From NCBI RefSeq assembly GCF_963662755.1, contig NZ_OY759725.1, positions 2,307,781-2,371,780 on the forward strand: a stretch of DNA of 64,000 bases. Reading direction: 5' to 3'. This DNA is from an uncultured Sulfurimonas sp. (lineage in GTDB: Bacteria > Campylobacterota > Campylobacteria > Campylobacterales > Sulfurimonadaceae). Of this stretch, positions 28,221 through 36,971 are shown piece after piece. Numbering within the stretch: position 1 is the stretch's first letter; every line of letters begins with the position of its first letter. Made by a program: the position numbers and the translations under genes. Under the pieces are notes generated by a model. That model worked only from the letters and a program-made list of their open reading frames with translations, was not told the DNA's origin and made no database searches.

Positions 28221-29318
28221 ATGACTTCATTTAAAATATTTTCACTAATCGCTTTCTTAGTTTTTTCATCATTAAATCTAAATGCTGATAGTTTTTCAAA
28301 AGTTGCTTCAAAAGAGCTCGTTTTAGTACAAAAAGGTAAAGAAAAACATTGGTGTCCTGTTTGTGGGATGAACTTAAAGATGTTTTACAAAACAAACCAC
28401 ACTTCAAAACTTCACAATGATAGAGATAGACAATACTGCTCTATGAGATGTCTTGTTATGGATAAAAAAGAGTATGGCATCGACAACTCTAGCATCAAAG
28501 TTATAGATGCTTCAACTCAAAAACTTGTAGATGCATCTAGTGCTTACTATGTTTTAGGTTCTTCTATCAAAGGAACTATGAGTAAGGTTAGCAAATTTGC
28601 ATTTGCAAAAGAAGAAGATGCAAAGAATTTTGTTAAAAGTTATGGAGGCAAAGTAGTCTCGTTTGATGTAGCTTTAAAATCTGCTACTGATTCTCTTAAG
28701 AGTGATATAGAAGTTGTGAAAAACAAAAAAGAGAAAAAAATCTACCCTATGGGTAAAAAGATTTTTGAAAAAAAATGTAAGCAAGACATAGATGCAACTA
28801 ATTATATAGAGATAAATGAGTTAAAAGCAGATATAAAAACAAACAAGCTTTGTAAGCCTTTAAAAGAGAAGCAACTTCAGGCTTTGGCTCTTTACTTATG
28901 GGAAGTAAAGCGTTTTGGCGACCTTGATGATGTTAAGGGCAAGATTCAAGTAACTGAAGATGAAAAATGCCCAATCTGTGGAATGTTTGTATATAAGTAT
29001 CCAAAATGGGCTGCACAGATATTTTATGGAGATAAGCATTACTCGTTTGATGGTGTAAAAGACTTGATGAAGTACTACTTTATGTATAAAGATGGCATCT
29101 CTAAAATCTTAGTGACAGATTATTACTCTCAAAAAGCCATAGAAGCTAGAGAGTGTTACTTTGTTATAGGAAGTGATGTTTATGGACCTATGGGAGATGA
29201 ACTTATACCTTTTGAAAAGCTTTCAGATGCCAAGACATTTAACCTAGATCATAAAGGTACTAAGATATTAAAGTTTGACAAAATCACTCCAGAAGAAATT
29301 AAAAAACTAGATGAATAA
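28221..29318 (+). CDS. Double-domain NosL-family protein
   Basis: This 365-residue secreted protein (signal peptide about 1-22) repeats the NosL module twice. The first holds WCPVCGMNLKMFYKTNH near residue 44 and QYCSMRCLVM, close to the preceding gene product. The second holds CPICGMFVYKYPKWAAQIF near residue 252. A middle segment repeats KIFEKKCKQD like the first protein, with a C-terminal KLCKPLKEKQLQALALYLW. It is likely to bind a metal such as copper in the periplasm. The stop overlaps the next gene by eight bases. Confidence 0.78.
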   Translation: MTSFKIFSLIAFLVFSSLNLNADSFSKVASKELVLVQKGKEKHWCPVCGMNLKMFYKTNHTSKLHNDRDRQYCSMRCLVMDKKEYGIDNSSIKVIDASTQKLVDASSAYYVLGSSIKGTMSKVSKFAFAKEEDAKNFVKSYGGKVVSFDVALKSATDSLKSDIEVVKNKKEKKIYPMGKKIFEKKCKQDIDATNYIEINELKADIKTNKLCKPLKEKQLQALALYLWEVKRFGDLDDVKGKIQVTEDEKCPICGMFVYKYPKWAAQIFYGDKHYSFDGVKDLMKYYFMYKDGISKILVTDYYSQKAIEARECYFVIGSDVYGPMGDELIPFEKLSDAKTFNLDHKGTKILKFDKITPEEIKKLDE

Positions 29319-29634
29319 ATATCTTTATACTCCAAAGACTCCTCGTCTTCTTGTTTTTACTTTAGTACTACTTTGTACATTAGTTTTTGAAGCTATTTAT
29401 TTAAGCTCTACAAAAACTTTAACTCAAGATGTAAAAAGTAAAAGAGTAGAATTTGTTTCTATTGTTGGTCTTCCAGATTTGGCAATATCTACAGAAGCAA
29501 CTTTTATTAGACATAGAAGTATGAGTGATTTATTTTCTATATATAAAGATGATGGAAGTCTTAGAGAGTACTTTCCATCAACTTATACATACTCCCACTC
29601 TCACACCATAAATGGAACAAACAATGCCAACTAA
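29311..29634 (+). CDS. Membrane-anchored small protein of the NosL cluster
   Basis: The 107-residue protein has one N-terminal transmembrane segment (about 12-33, RLLVFTLVLLCTLVFEAIYL) and a periplasmic tail with HRSMSDLFSIYKDDGSLREY and a closing histidine-containing YTYSHSHT. I do not recognise it. It overlaps both neighbours, so it is surely translated with the double NosL protein and the permease. A metal-chaperone or tether role is a guess from position and from the histidines. Confidence 0.6.
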   Translation: MNKYLYTPKTPRLLVFTLVLLCTLVFEAIYLSSTKTLTQDVKSKRVEFVSIVGLPDLAISTEATFIRHRSMSDLFSIYKDDGSLREYFPSTYTYSHSHTINGTNNAN

Positions 29635-30808
29635 AATTAATTTTTATCTTATAGAGTATGCTATAAATGCTATATTCAGACAAAAATACAAAAGTTTTTT
29701 TATAACTACTGTACTTACTTTTCTTGTTTTTTTATTAACAAGTATTTTTTTCATAACAAACTCAATAAAATATGAACTAAACTCTACAGTAGATGCTCTT
29801 CCTGAAATAGTAGTTCAAAAGATAAAGGCAGGACGACATTACGATATAGATGCAGATATACAAGAAGATATCTTGGGAATTACAGGAGTTGTAGATGCTG
29901 TATCTCGTGTTTGGGGTTATTACTACTTTGAAAATGCTGGTGTAAATTTTTCTATAGTTGGAATTGATGAGTTTGAAGCCCAATACAAAAATTCGTTAAA
30001 GAATGTAGTAAAAAGTGGAAATCTTGGAGATAGTCAAAATAGTTTTATGGTAGTTGGTAGCGGAGTTAAGCAGACTATGTACGACAACTATTATAAAGAG
30101 TATTTTAATTTTATAAGACCAGATGGGACTCTTAAAAAAGTTGAAGTGGTTGGTGTTTTTGATGGAGATACTCAACTAGAATCAAATGATATGATAGTAA
30201 TGTCAAAAGAGAATGTTAGAGAGATTTTTGACATAGATGAAAACAAGGCTACAGACATAGTTGTAAAAGTCTCAAATCCTGATGAAGTAGCAACCATAGC
30301 ATCTAAGATAAAATTAATGCTTCCAGATAGCAGAATCATCACTAAAAATGATTTGAAAATATCTTATCAAAATATTTTTGACTATAAAAGTGGTATATTT
30401 TTAGCCCTTTTTATTATCTCATTATTTACATTTTTTATAATCATCTATGATAAAGCAAGTGGTTTAAGTAGTGAAGAAAAGAGAGAGATAGGGATACTTA
30501 AAGCTATAGGTTGGAGAGTTGATGATGTTTTAAAAGAGAAGTTTTACGAAGGTTTTATTATCTCTTTTATAGCTTATCTACTTGGTGTCATCTTATCCGT
30601 TGGATTTGTTTACATTTTTCAAGCTCCACTTTTACAAAATATATTTACAGGTTATTCTCAGCTAAAGACATCATTTGAACTTCCTTTTATCTTTGATGTT
30701 CAAACTCTCTTTTTAGTCTTTTTCTTAAGTGTACCTATTTACATAGCTGCGACAATTATCCCATCTTGGAAAACAGCTACTTTAGATGCTGATGAGGTTA
30801 TAAGATAA
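29612..30808 (+). CDS. FtsX/MacB-type ABC transporter permease
   Basis: This 398-residue protein has one N-terminal membrane helix (about 25-48), a periplasmic domain (about 50-260), and a C-terminal FtsX-type membrane region with three helices (about 265-288, 317-342 and 362-388), including EIGILKAIGW. Such permeases with an ATPase partner drive export or mechanotransmission, not import. The start overlaps the previous gene; a second ATG at 29624 is possible. It is coupled to the ATPase (ends 30808, ATPase starts 30808). This is not the NosY-type permease found in the classical NosDFY system. Confidence 0.85.
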   Translation: MEQTMPTKINFYLIEYAINAIFRQKYKSFFITTVLTFLVFLLTSIFFITNSIKYELNSTVDALPEIVVQKIKAGRHYDIDADIQEDILGITGVVDAVSRVWGYYYFENAGVNFSIVGIDEFEAQYKNSLKNVVKSGNLGDSQNSFMVVGSGVKQTMYDNYYKEYFNFIRPDGTLKKVEVVGVFDGDTQLESNDMIVMSKENVREIFDIDENKATDIVVKVSNPDEVATIASKIKLMLPDSRIITKNDLKISYQNIFDYKSGIFLALFIISLFTFFIIIYDKASGLSSEEKREIGILKAIGWRVDDVLKEKFYEGFIISFIAYLLGVILSVGFVYIFQAPLLQNIFTGYSQLKTSFELPFIFDVQTLFLVFFLSVPIYIAATIIPSWKTATLDADEVIR

Positions 30809-31476
30809 TGATAGAACTTAAAAACGTAACAAAAACATATGAGATAAACAAAAACAATATAGTTACAGCACTTCAAGATATAAATATCAGCATCCAAGAG
30901 GGTGAACTTGTAGTTTTAAAAGGTGCTAGTGGTAGTGGAAAGAGTAGTGTTCTCTCACTAATTGCAGCACTTTCTAAACCAACAAGTGGAGAGGTTATAG
31001 TAGATGCTAAGCACATCTCAAAACTGCCAGATAACTTTGCATCTGAGTATAGACGAGATAATATAGGTTTTATCTTTCAAAAGTATAACCTTATACCTAC
31101 TCTAAGTGTTAAAGAAAATATTTTGCTTCCTTTAGTTCCGCTAAACCCAGATGCAAATGATGCTAGTAAAAAACTAAACTTTGTTATGGATATGTTTAAG
31201 ATAGAACATAAACAAAATGCCATCATTAAAAATCTCTCAGGTGGAGAACAACAACGTGTGGCTATTGCTAGAGCAAATGTTAACAATCCTAAAATCATTA
31301 TAGCAGATGAGCCAACTGCAAACTTAGATGAAAAACTATCTCTTCATTTTATAGAGATGCTTCGAGAATTAAAAGCTCAGAAAAAAACTATAGTAATTGC
31401 AACTCATGATCCACTCTTTTTTGGTCTTGACTTGGTTGATAGGGAGATAGAGATGCATAATGGGGTAATAGTTTGA
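30808..31476 (+). CDS. ABC transporter ATP-binding protein
   Basis: The 222-residue ATPase has Walker A GASGSGKSS near residue 38, a Q-loop FQKYNLIPTLSVKEN, the signature LSGGEQQRVAIARA near residue 144, Walker B IIIADEPTANLD and the switch histidine ATHDPLFF. It belongs to the LolD/MacB/FtsE subfamily that pairs with FtsX-type permeases, matching its neighbour. Translation is coupled at both ends (ATGA-type overlaps). Confidence 0.93.
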   Translation: MIELKNVTKTYEINKNNIVTALQDINISIQEGELVVLKGASGSGKSSVLSLIAALSKPTSGEVIVDAKHISKLPDNFASEYRRDNIGFIFQKYNLIPTLSVKENILLPLVPLNPDANDASKKLNFVMDMFKIEHKQNAIIKNLSGGEQQRVAIARANVNNPKIIIADEPTANLDEKLSLHFIEMLRELKAQKKTIVIATHDPLFFGLDLVDREIEMHNGVIV

Positions 31477-32432
31477 TATTAACTCCTGAAGTATTGGCTA
31501 TATTTATATTAAATGCACTTTTTGCATTTTTTGGCATTGTCGCATTTGTTTTAAGCGTTAAAATCTATCTAAATTGGGATTTAAACTCTGTTAGTAAATC
31601 TCAATATGCTTTAGAAAAACAGAGTTATTTGGGCGCTACTATTATAAAGTATATATTTATTATAAAAGTACCATTGTTTTTATTTTTTGTATTTACACTT
31701 GATAAAATATCAAATGTTTTAACAGGTGCTATGTGTGCAGCAGGAGTTGTAGATGCTACTGATGTTGGAACTGCTCTTTTTATTCTTAAGATCATAAACT
31801 TATATGTTTTTGCATATTGGATAGTATTGCACAATGAAGATATGAAACATGAAAACCAACCATTTGTAAAGAAAAAATTCGGTCTTTTTATATTGGCATT
31901 TTTTCTTTTTATAACTGAACTTGTTGTTGAGGGAATAATGTTTGCATCTATAGAAATAGATAAGATGGTTAGTTGTTGTGGAACTCTTTATTCTAGTTCA
32001 TCAACTTCTGCAATATCGAGTATATTTACCCTTGATACTACTCTTCTTTTAAGTGTATTTTATGCTACTTTTTTGTTGATGATACTTTTTTACATAATAA
32101 AAAACAGATATCTTTTTGCCATAAGTAATATCTTTTTTGTGATTATATCTTTGATAACTTTGATTATATTTTTTGGAACTTATATCTATGAGCTTCCTTC
32201 TCATCACTGTCCATTTTGTTTTTTACAGAGTGATTATTACTTTGTTGGATACTTGATTTATACTCTTTTGTTTTTAGGAACTTTTTATGGTTTAGTAGTT
32301 GGATTTATAGATTCTAGTTTAGAAGATAGACTTAAAAACTATAAAAAATCTTTAATAGTTAACTCTCTTTATGTTATATTGCTAACTTCATTTGTGATGA
32401 TGTATTTTGTAAAAAATGGGGTTTGGCTTTGA
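31473..32432 (+). CDS. Multi-span membrane protein with conserved-looking cysteines
   Basis: The 319-residue protein has about eight hydrophobic segments. Cysteines cluster in three places: LTGAMCAAGVVD near residue 88, MVSCCGTLYSS near residue 167, and ELPSHHCPFCFLQSDYYF near residue 247. The HHCPFC motif looks like a thiol redox or metal site facing the periplasm. I do not recognise a named family. It sits between the ABC ATPase and the NosL lipoprotein, both overlapping, so it is probably part of the same apparatus. Confidence 0.7.
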   Translation: MILTPEVLAIFILNALFAFFGIVAFVLSVKIYLNWDLNSVSKSQYALEKQSYLGATIIKYIFIIKVPLFLFFVFTLDKISNVLTGAMCAAGVVDATDVGTALFILKIINLYVFAYWIVLHNEDMKHENQPFVKKKFGLFILAFFLFITELVVEGIMFASIEIDKMVSCCGTLYSSSSTSAISSIFTLDTTLLLSVFYATFLLMILFYIIKNRYLFAISNIFFVIISLITLIIFFGTYIYELPSHHCPFCFLQSDYYFVGYLIYTLLFLGTFYGLVVGFIDSSLEDRLKNYKKSLIVNSLYVILLTSFVMMYFVKNGVWL

Positions 32433-32878
32433 TGGTTAAATTTGTAAAGATTATATTACTTTTTGTTGCTGGAATAATGTTTTTAGCTTGTGAGAAAAAA
32501 GTTGAAACAGGTGTTGCTGAAGTACATTGGGACAGAGATATGTGTAGTCGCTGTGTAATGGTTGTCAGTGATAGAAAAAACACAGTACAAATTAGAAATC
32601 CTGAAACATCTAGAACTTATATGTTTGATGACATCGGTTGTACTATCCTTTGGTTTGAAGAAGAAAAAATCGAGTGGAAAGATAAAGCAATAATATGGAT
32701 AACAGACTTAACTACAGGCGAATTTATAGATGCAAAAACTGCTTTTTATGATACAAACAATGTTACGCCTATGGCTTATGGATTTTCAGCACATAAAACA
32801 AAAGATACTATAAAAGAAGGCGAAGAAATTATCTCTTATGATGAAGTTGTAAAAAGAGTTATAAAGATAGGCAAATGA
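32432..32878 (+). CDS. NosL-type lipoprotein
   Basis: The chosen ATG at 32432 overlaps the previous stop (TGATG); a TTG three codons upstream is also possible. The 148-residue protein has a lipobox, MFLACEKK, and a NosL-like domain: RDMCSRCVMVVSDRKNTVQI near residue 36 carries a CxxC metal site, and the order of strands (MFDDIGCTILWFEEEK, AKTAFYDTNNVTPMAYGF) matches NosL. NosL proteins are copper-binding lipoproteins. It is likely the outer-membrane or inner-membrane anchored chaperone of the cluster. Confidence 0.85.
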   Translation: MVKFVKIILLFVAGIMFLACEKKVETGVAEVHWDRDMCSRCVMVVSDRKNTVQIRNPETSRTYMFDDIGCTILWFEEEKIEWKDKAIIWITDLTTGEFIDAKTAFYDTNNVTPMAYGFSAHKTKDTIKEGEEIISYDEVVKRVIKIGK

Positions 32879-33507
32879 GAACTAAACTAAGAAATATAGA
32901 TATGTTCAAAGATTTGGATGAAGATACTATTAAAAGAATAGAAAAGTTTACTACAGCACACACTATATCTAAAGATAATATAGTTTTTTACGAGGGAGAT
33001 GAGTCTAAGTTTTTATATCTTTTAGTTCATGGAATCATCAAACTTTATAAAACTTCATCAAATCATAAAGAGATAGTTTTAAAATATTTTCATAAAAGTG
33101 AACTTATAGGAGAGGTTGCAAATTTTGAGCAGATACCTTATCCTGCAACAGCTAAAGCTTACACAGATGTTGAAATATTAAAGATTGATTTTGACTCTTT
33201 AAAAGATATAATTTACTCAAGTCCTGAACTCTCTTTTATTATACAAACATCACTAATCAAAAAAATAAAAAATCTTGAAACTATAATATCTACAAATTTA
33301 GTATTAGATTCTAAAGAGAGAGTTGCAAAGTATATATATAATCATCCTGATGATTTTTTTATTACTAAAAATATTCTTATTGCAGAGATATTAAGCGTTT
33401 CTCCTGAAACATTAAGTAGAATTTTAAAATTTTTTAAAGATCAAGATATCATAGACATAAAAGCTAAAAAAGTAAATAAAGAAGCACTGTTAGAATTTTT
33501 TGAATAA
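32875..33507 (+). CDS. Crp/Fnr-family transcriptional regulator
   Basis: The 210-residue protein has an N-terminal cyclic-nucleotide-like sensor barrel (FYEGDESKFLYLLVHGIIKLYK) and a C-terminal helix-turn-helix with LIAEILSVSPETLSRILKFF near residue 173. It has no cysteine at all, so it cannot bind an FNR-type iron-sulfur cluster. Similar proteins in Campylobacterota control nitrogen-oxide and respiratory genes. It overlaps the NosL lipoprotein by four bases and may autoregulate the cluster. Confidence 0.88.
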   Translation: MRTKLRNIDMFKDLDEDTIKRIEKFTTAHTISKDNIVFYEGDESKFLYLLVHGIIKLYKTSSNHKEIVLKYFHKSELIGEVANFEQIPYPATAKAYTDVEILKIDFDSLKDIIYSSPELSFIIQTSLIKKIKNLETIISTNLVLDSKERVAKYIYNHPDDFFITKNILIAEILSVSPETLSRILKFFKDQDIIDIKAKKVNKEALLEFFE

Positions 33508-33516
33508 GGGTTAAAA

Positions 33517-34716
33517 ATGATAATATCAAATGCTGTAGTATGTGATGTTAATGGTGAGTACAAATCTGATATACGTATAGAAGATGGTGTTATAACTGAA
33601 CTTGGTTTAAACTTAGATGGTGAAGAAAAAGTAGATGTAAATGGTGCATATTTGTTACCATACTTAGTTGATACAAATGTAAGACTTCAAGACTCTATAC
33701 TAAATTCTAAAAACATTAAAGCAATATCTAAAGAAGCACTTCTTGGCGGAGTAGGGCATATAGTATTAAATGCTGATAGCTCTCCTGCTATAGATAATGA
33801 AGTTGTTTTAGAATTTGCTCAAAATGGATTGCATAATCTCGAAGATGCAAAAATCGACTTAATGTTGAACTCTTTAAAAGAAGATACTACATTAAGTAAT
33901 ATCGCTATATTGCTTAAAAGTGGTGCAGTAGCTCCTTATATGAGTACGATAGCTAAAAATGATGTGGCTATAAAAATAGCAGAGTATGTACAAATGTACA
34001 ATACAACTCTCTTTTGTAAAGCAGAAGATAACTCTCTTATAAAAAGTGGAGTTATGCTTGATGGAGATGTTAGCTCAAAACTTGGACTAGCAGGTATTCC
34101 TGATCTTAGTGAGGTTTTGCACGTATCTCGTATGATAGAAATTGCTAGACATTTTAATATTAAAATCCTTTTTAAGTCTATAGCATCTCCTCGTTCGATT
34201 TCTCTTATAACAAAAGCAAAAAAAGATGGAGTAAATGTTAAGTGTGAAGTATCTATAAATCATCTAACTCACTCAGATGAAGCTTGTGAAGGTTTTAATA
34301 CTACCGCAAAACTTGACCCTCCTTTAGCATCTAAGAGTGATGTAAAACTTTTAATAGATGCACTTAAAAATGGTGAAATAGATGTACTTACAACTCTTCA
34401 TCAACCAAGTTCTCCTATAAATAAAGAAGTTGCTTTTTATGATGCAGATTATGGCTGTGAAGCACTTTGTGATGCGATGCCTATTTATTACACCAAACTT
34501 GTTAAAAGTGGATTACTTTCAATGCAAGAGTTACTAAAACTTACATCGCAAAATCCTGCAAAAACTATAGGTCTAGATGCAGGAGAGATAAAAGTAGGAA
34601 ATAAACTAAACGCATTTGTTTTTGCTACAGAGAGTTTAAATAAAGTTCTGAACAAACAATCTCTTTATTTTGGTGAAACTCTAAGTGGAGAAGTTATCAA
34701 TATAAGTAAATTATGA
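33517..34716 (+). CDS. Dihydroorotase homologue, probably inactive (PyrX-like)
   Basis: The 399-residue protein follows the type I dihydroorotase fold from end to end (LPYLVDTNVRLQDS near residue 48, EVSINHLTHSDEACEGFNTT, DPPLASKSDVKLLIDALKNG, IDVLTTLHQPSSPINKE). Catalytic residues are missing: the metal HxH is NxR, and the active-site Asp in TDHAPH is replaced by TLHQPS. Such pseudo-dihydroorotases support aspartate transcarbamoylase in some bacteria. No pyrB is adjacent. It runs into the response regulator gene with a four-base overlap. Confidence 0.82.
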   Translation: MIISNAVVCDVNGEYKSDIRIEDGVITELGLNLDGEEKVDVNGAYLLPYLVDTNVRLQDSILNSKNIKAISKEALLGGVGHIVLNADSSPAIDNEVVLEFAQNGLHNLEDAKIDLMLNSLKEDTTLSNIAILLKSGAVAPYMSTIAKNDVAIKIAEYVQMYNTTLFCKAEDNSLIKSGVMLDGDVSSKLGLAGIPDLSEVLHVSRMIEIARHFNIKILFKSIASPRSISLITKAKKDGVNVKCEVSINHLTHSDEACEGFNTTAKLDPPLASKSDVKLLIDALKNGEIDVLTTLHQPSSPINKEVAFYDADYGCEALCDAMPIYYTKLVKSGLLSMQELLKLTSQNPAKTIGLDAGEIKVGNKLNAFVFATESLNKVLNKQSLYFGETLSGEVINISKL

Positions 34717-35093
34717 AAATAATAATACTAGATGATTCTTTAACAATTAGAATAGTGATAGAGTCCTTTTTGGAGGATTTTGGTGTTAAAGAAGATGAAA
34801 TATTTTCTTTTGAAAATGCTTATGAAGCTCTTGAGTTTATAAAAAACAATGGAGCAGATATAATTTTCTCAGATATAAATATGCCAGAGATGAATGGATA
34901 TGAGTTTGCAAAAGAGGTATTTAAAGTCATACCAAATATAAAAAGTTCTTTTTTTGCTGTAAGTGGAGATGAAAATCTTGAGAGTTTTGCAAATATGAAA
35001 AAAGTTGGAGCTAAACGTTTTTTAAAAAAACCTATTAGTAGCGAACACTTTAAACACTTCGTGGAACCTGAAATATTAAAGCGTCGCCAATAA
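34713..35093 (+). CDS. Single-domain response regulator
   Basis: The 126-residue CheY-like receiver has the acidic pair DD near residues 7-8, the phosphoacceptor Asp in FSDINMPEMNG near residue 50, a Ser switch in AVSGDENL and the conserved Lys in FLKKPISS. No output domain is present. Its start overlaps the stop of the dihydroorotase homologue. The histidine kinase partner is unknown; the kinase at 43345 is a candidate only by proximity. Confidence 0.9.
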   Translation: MKIIILDDSLTIRIVIESFLEDFGVKEDEIFSFENAYEALEFIKNNGADIIFSDINMPEMNGYEFAKEVFKVIPNIKSSFFAVSGDENLESFANMKKVGAKRFLKKPISSEHFKHFVEPEILKRRQ

Positions 35094-35098
35094 TATTA

Positions 35099-36292
<1,194 letters not shown>

Positions 36293-36366
36293 TTAAAAAT
36301 AAAATAATTGTAAGCAACTAGATGAAGAGTTTTTTCATTTATACAATAAAATTAAGGAAAGTGTGT

Positions 36367-36933
36367 ATGGCAACTATCGGTATGGGCGATATAAAAAAAG
36401 GTGTTCGTTTAATAGTGGGAGAAGTTCCTTGTAGAGTAGTTGAGTTTCAACATGTTAAACCTGGAAAAGGTGCAGCATTTGTTCGTATGAAAGCAAAAAG
36501 TTTTTTAAATGGTAAAGTTGTTGAGAAAACTATTCATGCTGGAGATAAGTTTGAAGTTCCAATAATTGACTATAAAACTATGCAATATCTTTATGATGAT
36601 GGCGAAATGTATCAGTTTATGGATAATGATACATATGATCAACTAGGTTTAACTTATGAGCAATGTGATGATGCATCTAAGTGGTTTAAAGATGGAATTA
36701 ATGTTGATATTATTTTTTATAAAGGTGAAGCTATCTCTGTTGCTGCTCCTGAGACTATGGAACTTATTATTACTGAAACTCCTCCAAACTTCAAAGGCGA
36801 TACTTCAAGTGGAAGTAAAAAACCTGCAACTTTAGAAACTGGTGCTGTAGTTCAAGTTCCTTACCACGTACTAGAGGGTGATTTAATAAAAGTAAACACG
36901 GTAGATGGTGAGTACTTAGAAAAAGTTAAATAA
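36367..36933 (+). CDS. efp: Translation elongation factor P
   Basis: EF-P helps ribosomes pass polyproline stretches. I start it at the ATG at 36367 (MATIGMGDIKKGVRL), with an AAGGAAAG site upstream, rather than 45 bases earlier, giving 188 residues. Three beta-barrel domains are present. The tip loop reads KPGKGAAF with Lys at residue 34, the residue modified in many bacteria. The C-terminal domain ends VNTVDGEYLEKVK. An ATP-grasp protein gene follows 38 bases downstream. Confidence 0.95.
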   Translation: MATIGMGDIKKGVRLIVGEVPCRVVEFQHVKPGKGAAFVRMKAKSFLNGKVVEKTIHAGDKFEVPIIDYKTMQYLYDDGEMYQFMDNDTYDQLGLTYEQCDDASKWFKDGINVDIIFYKGEAISVAAPETMELIITETPPNFKGDTSSGSKKPATLETGAVVQVPYHVLEGDLIKVNTVDGEYLEKVK

Positions 36934-36971
36934 GTTTTAAATAGTTACAAATACTTAAAAAGTGAGACAAT

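Noticed and set aside
27407..33507. A standard nos (nitrous oxide reduction) gene cluster
   Set aside because: NosL homologues are present, but nosZ, nosD and a NosY-type permease are missing, and the permease is FtsX-type.
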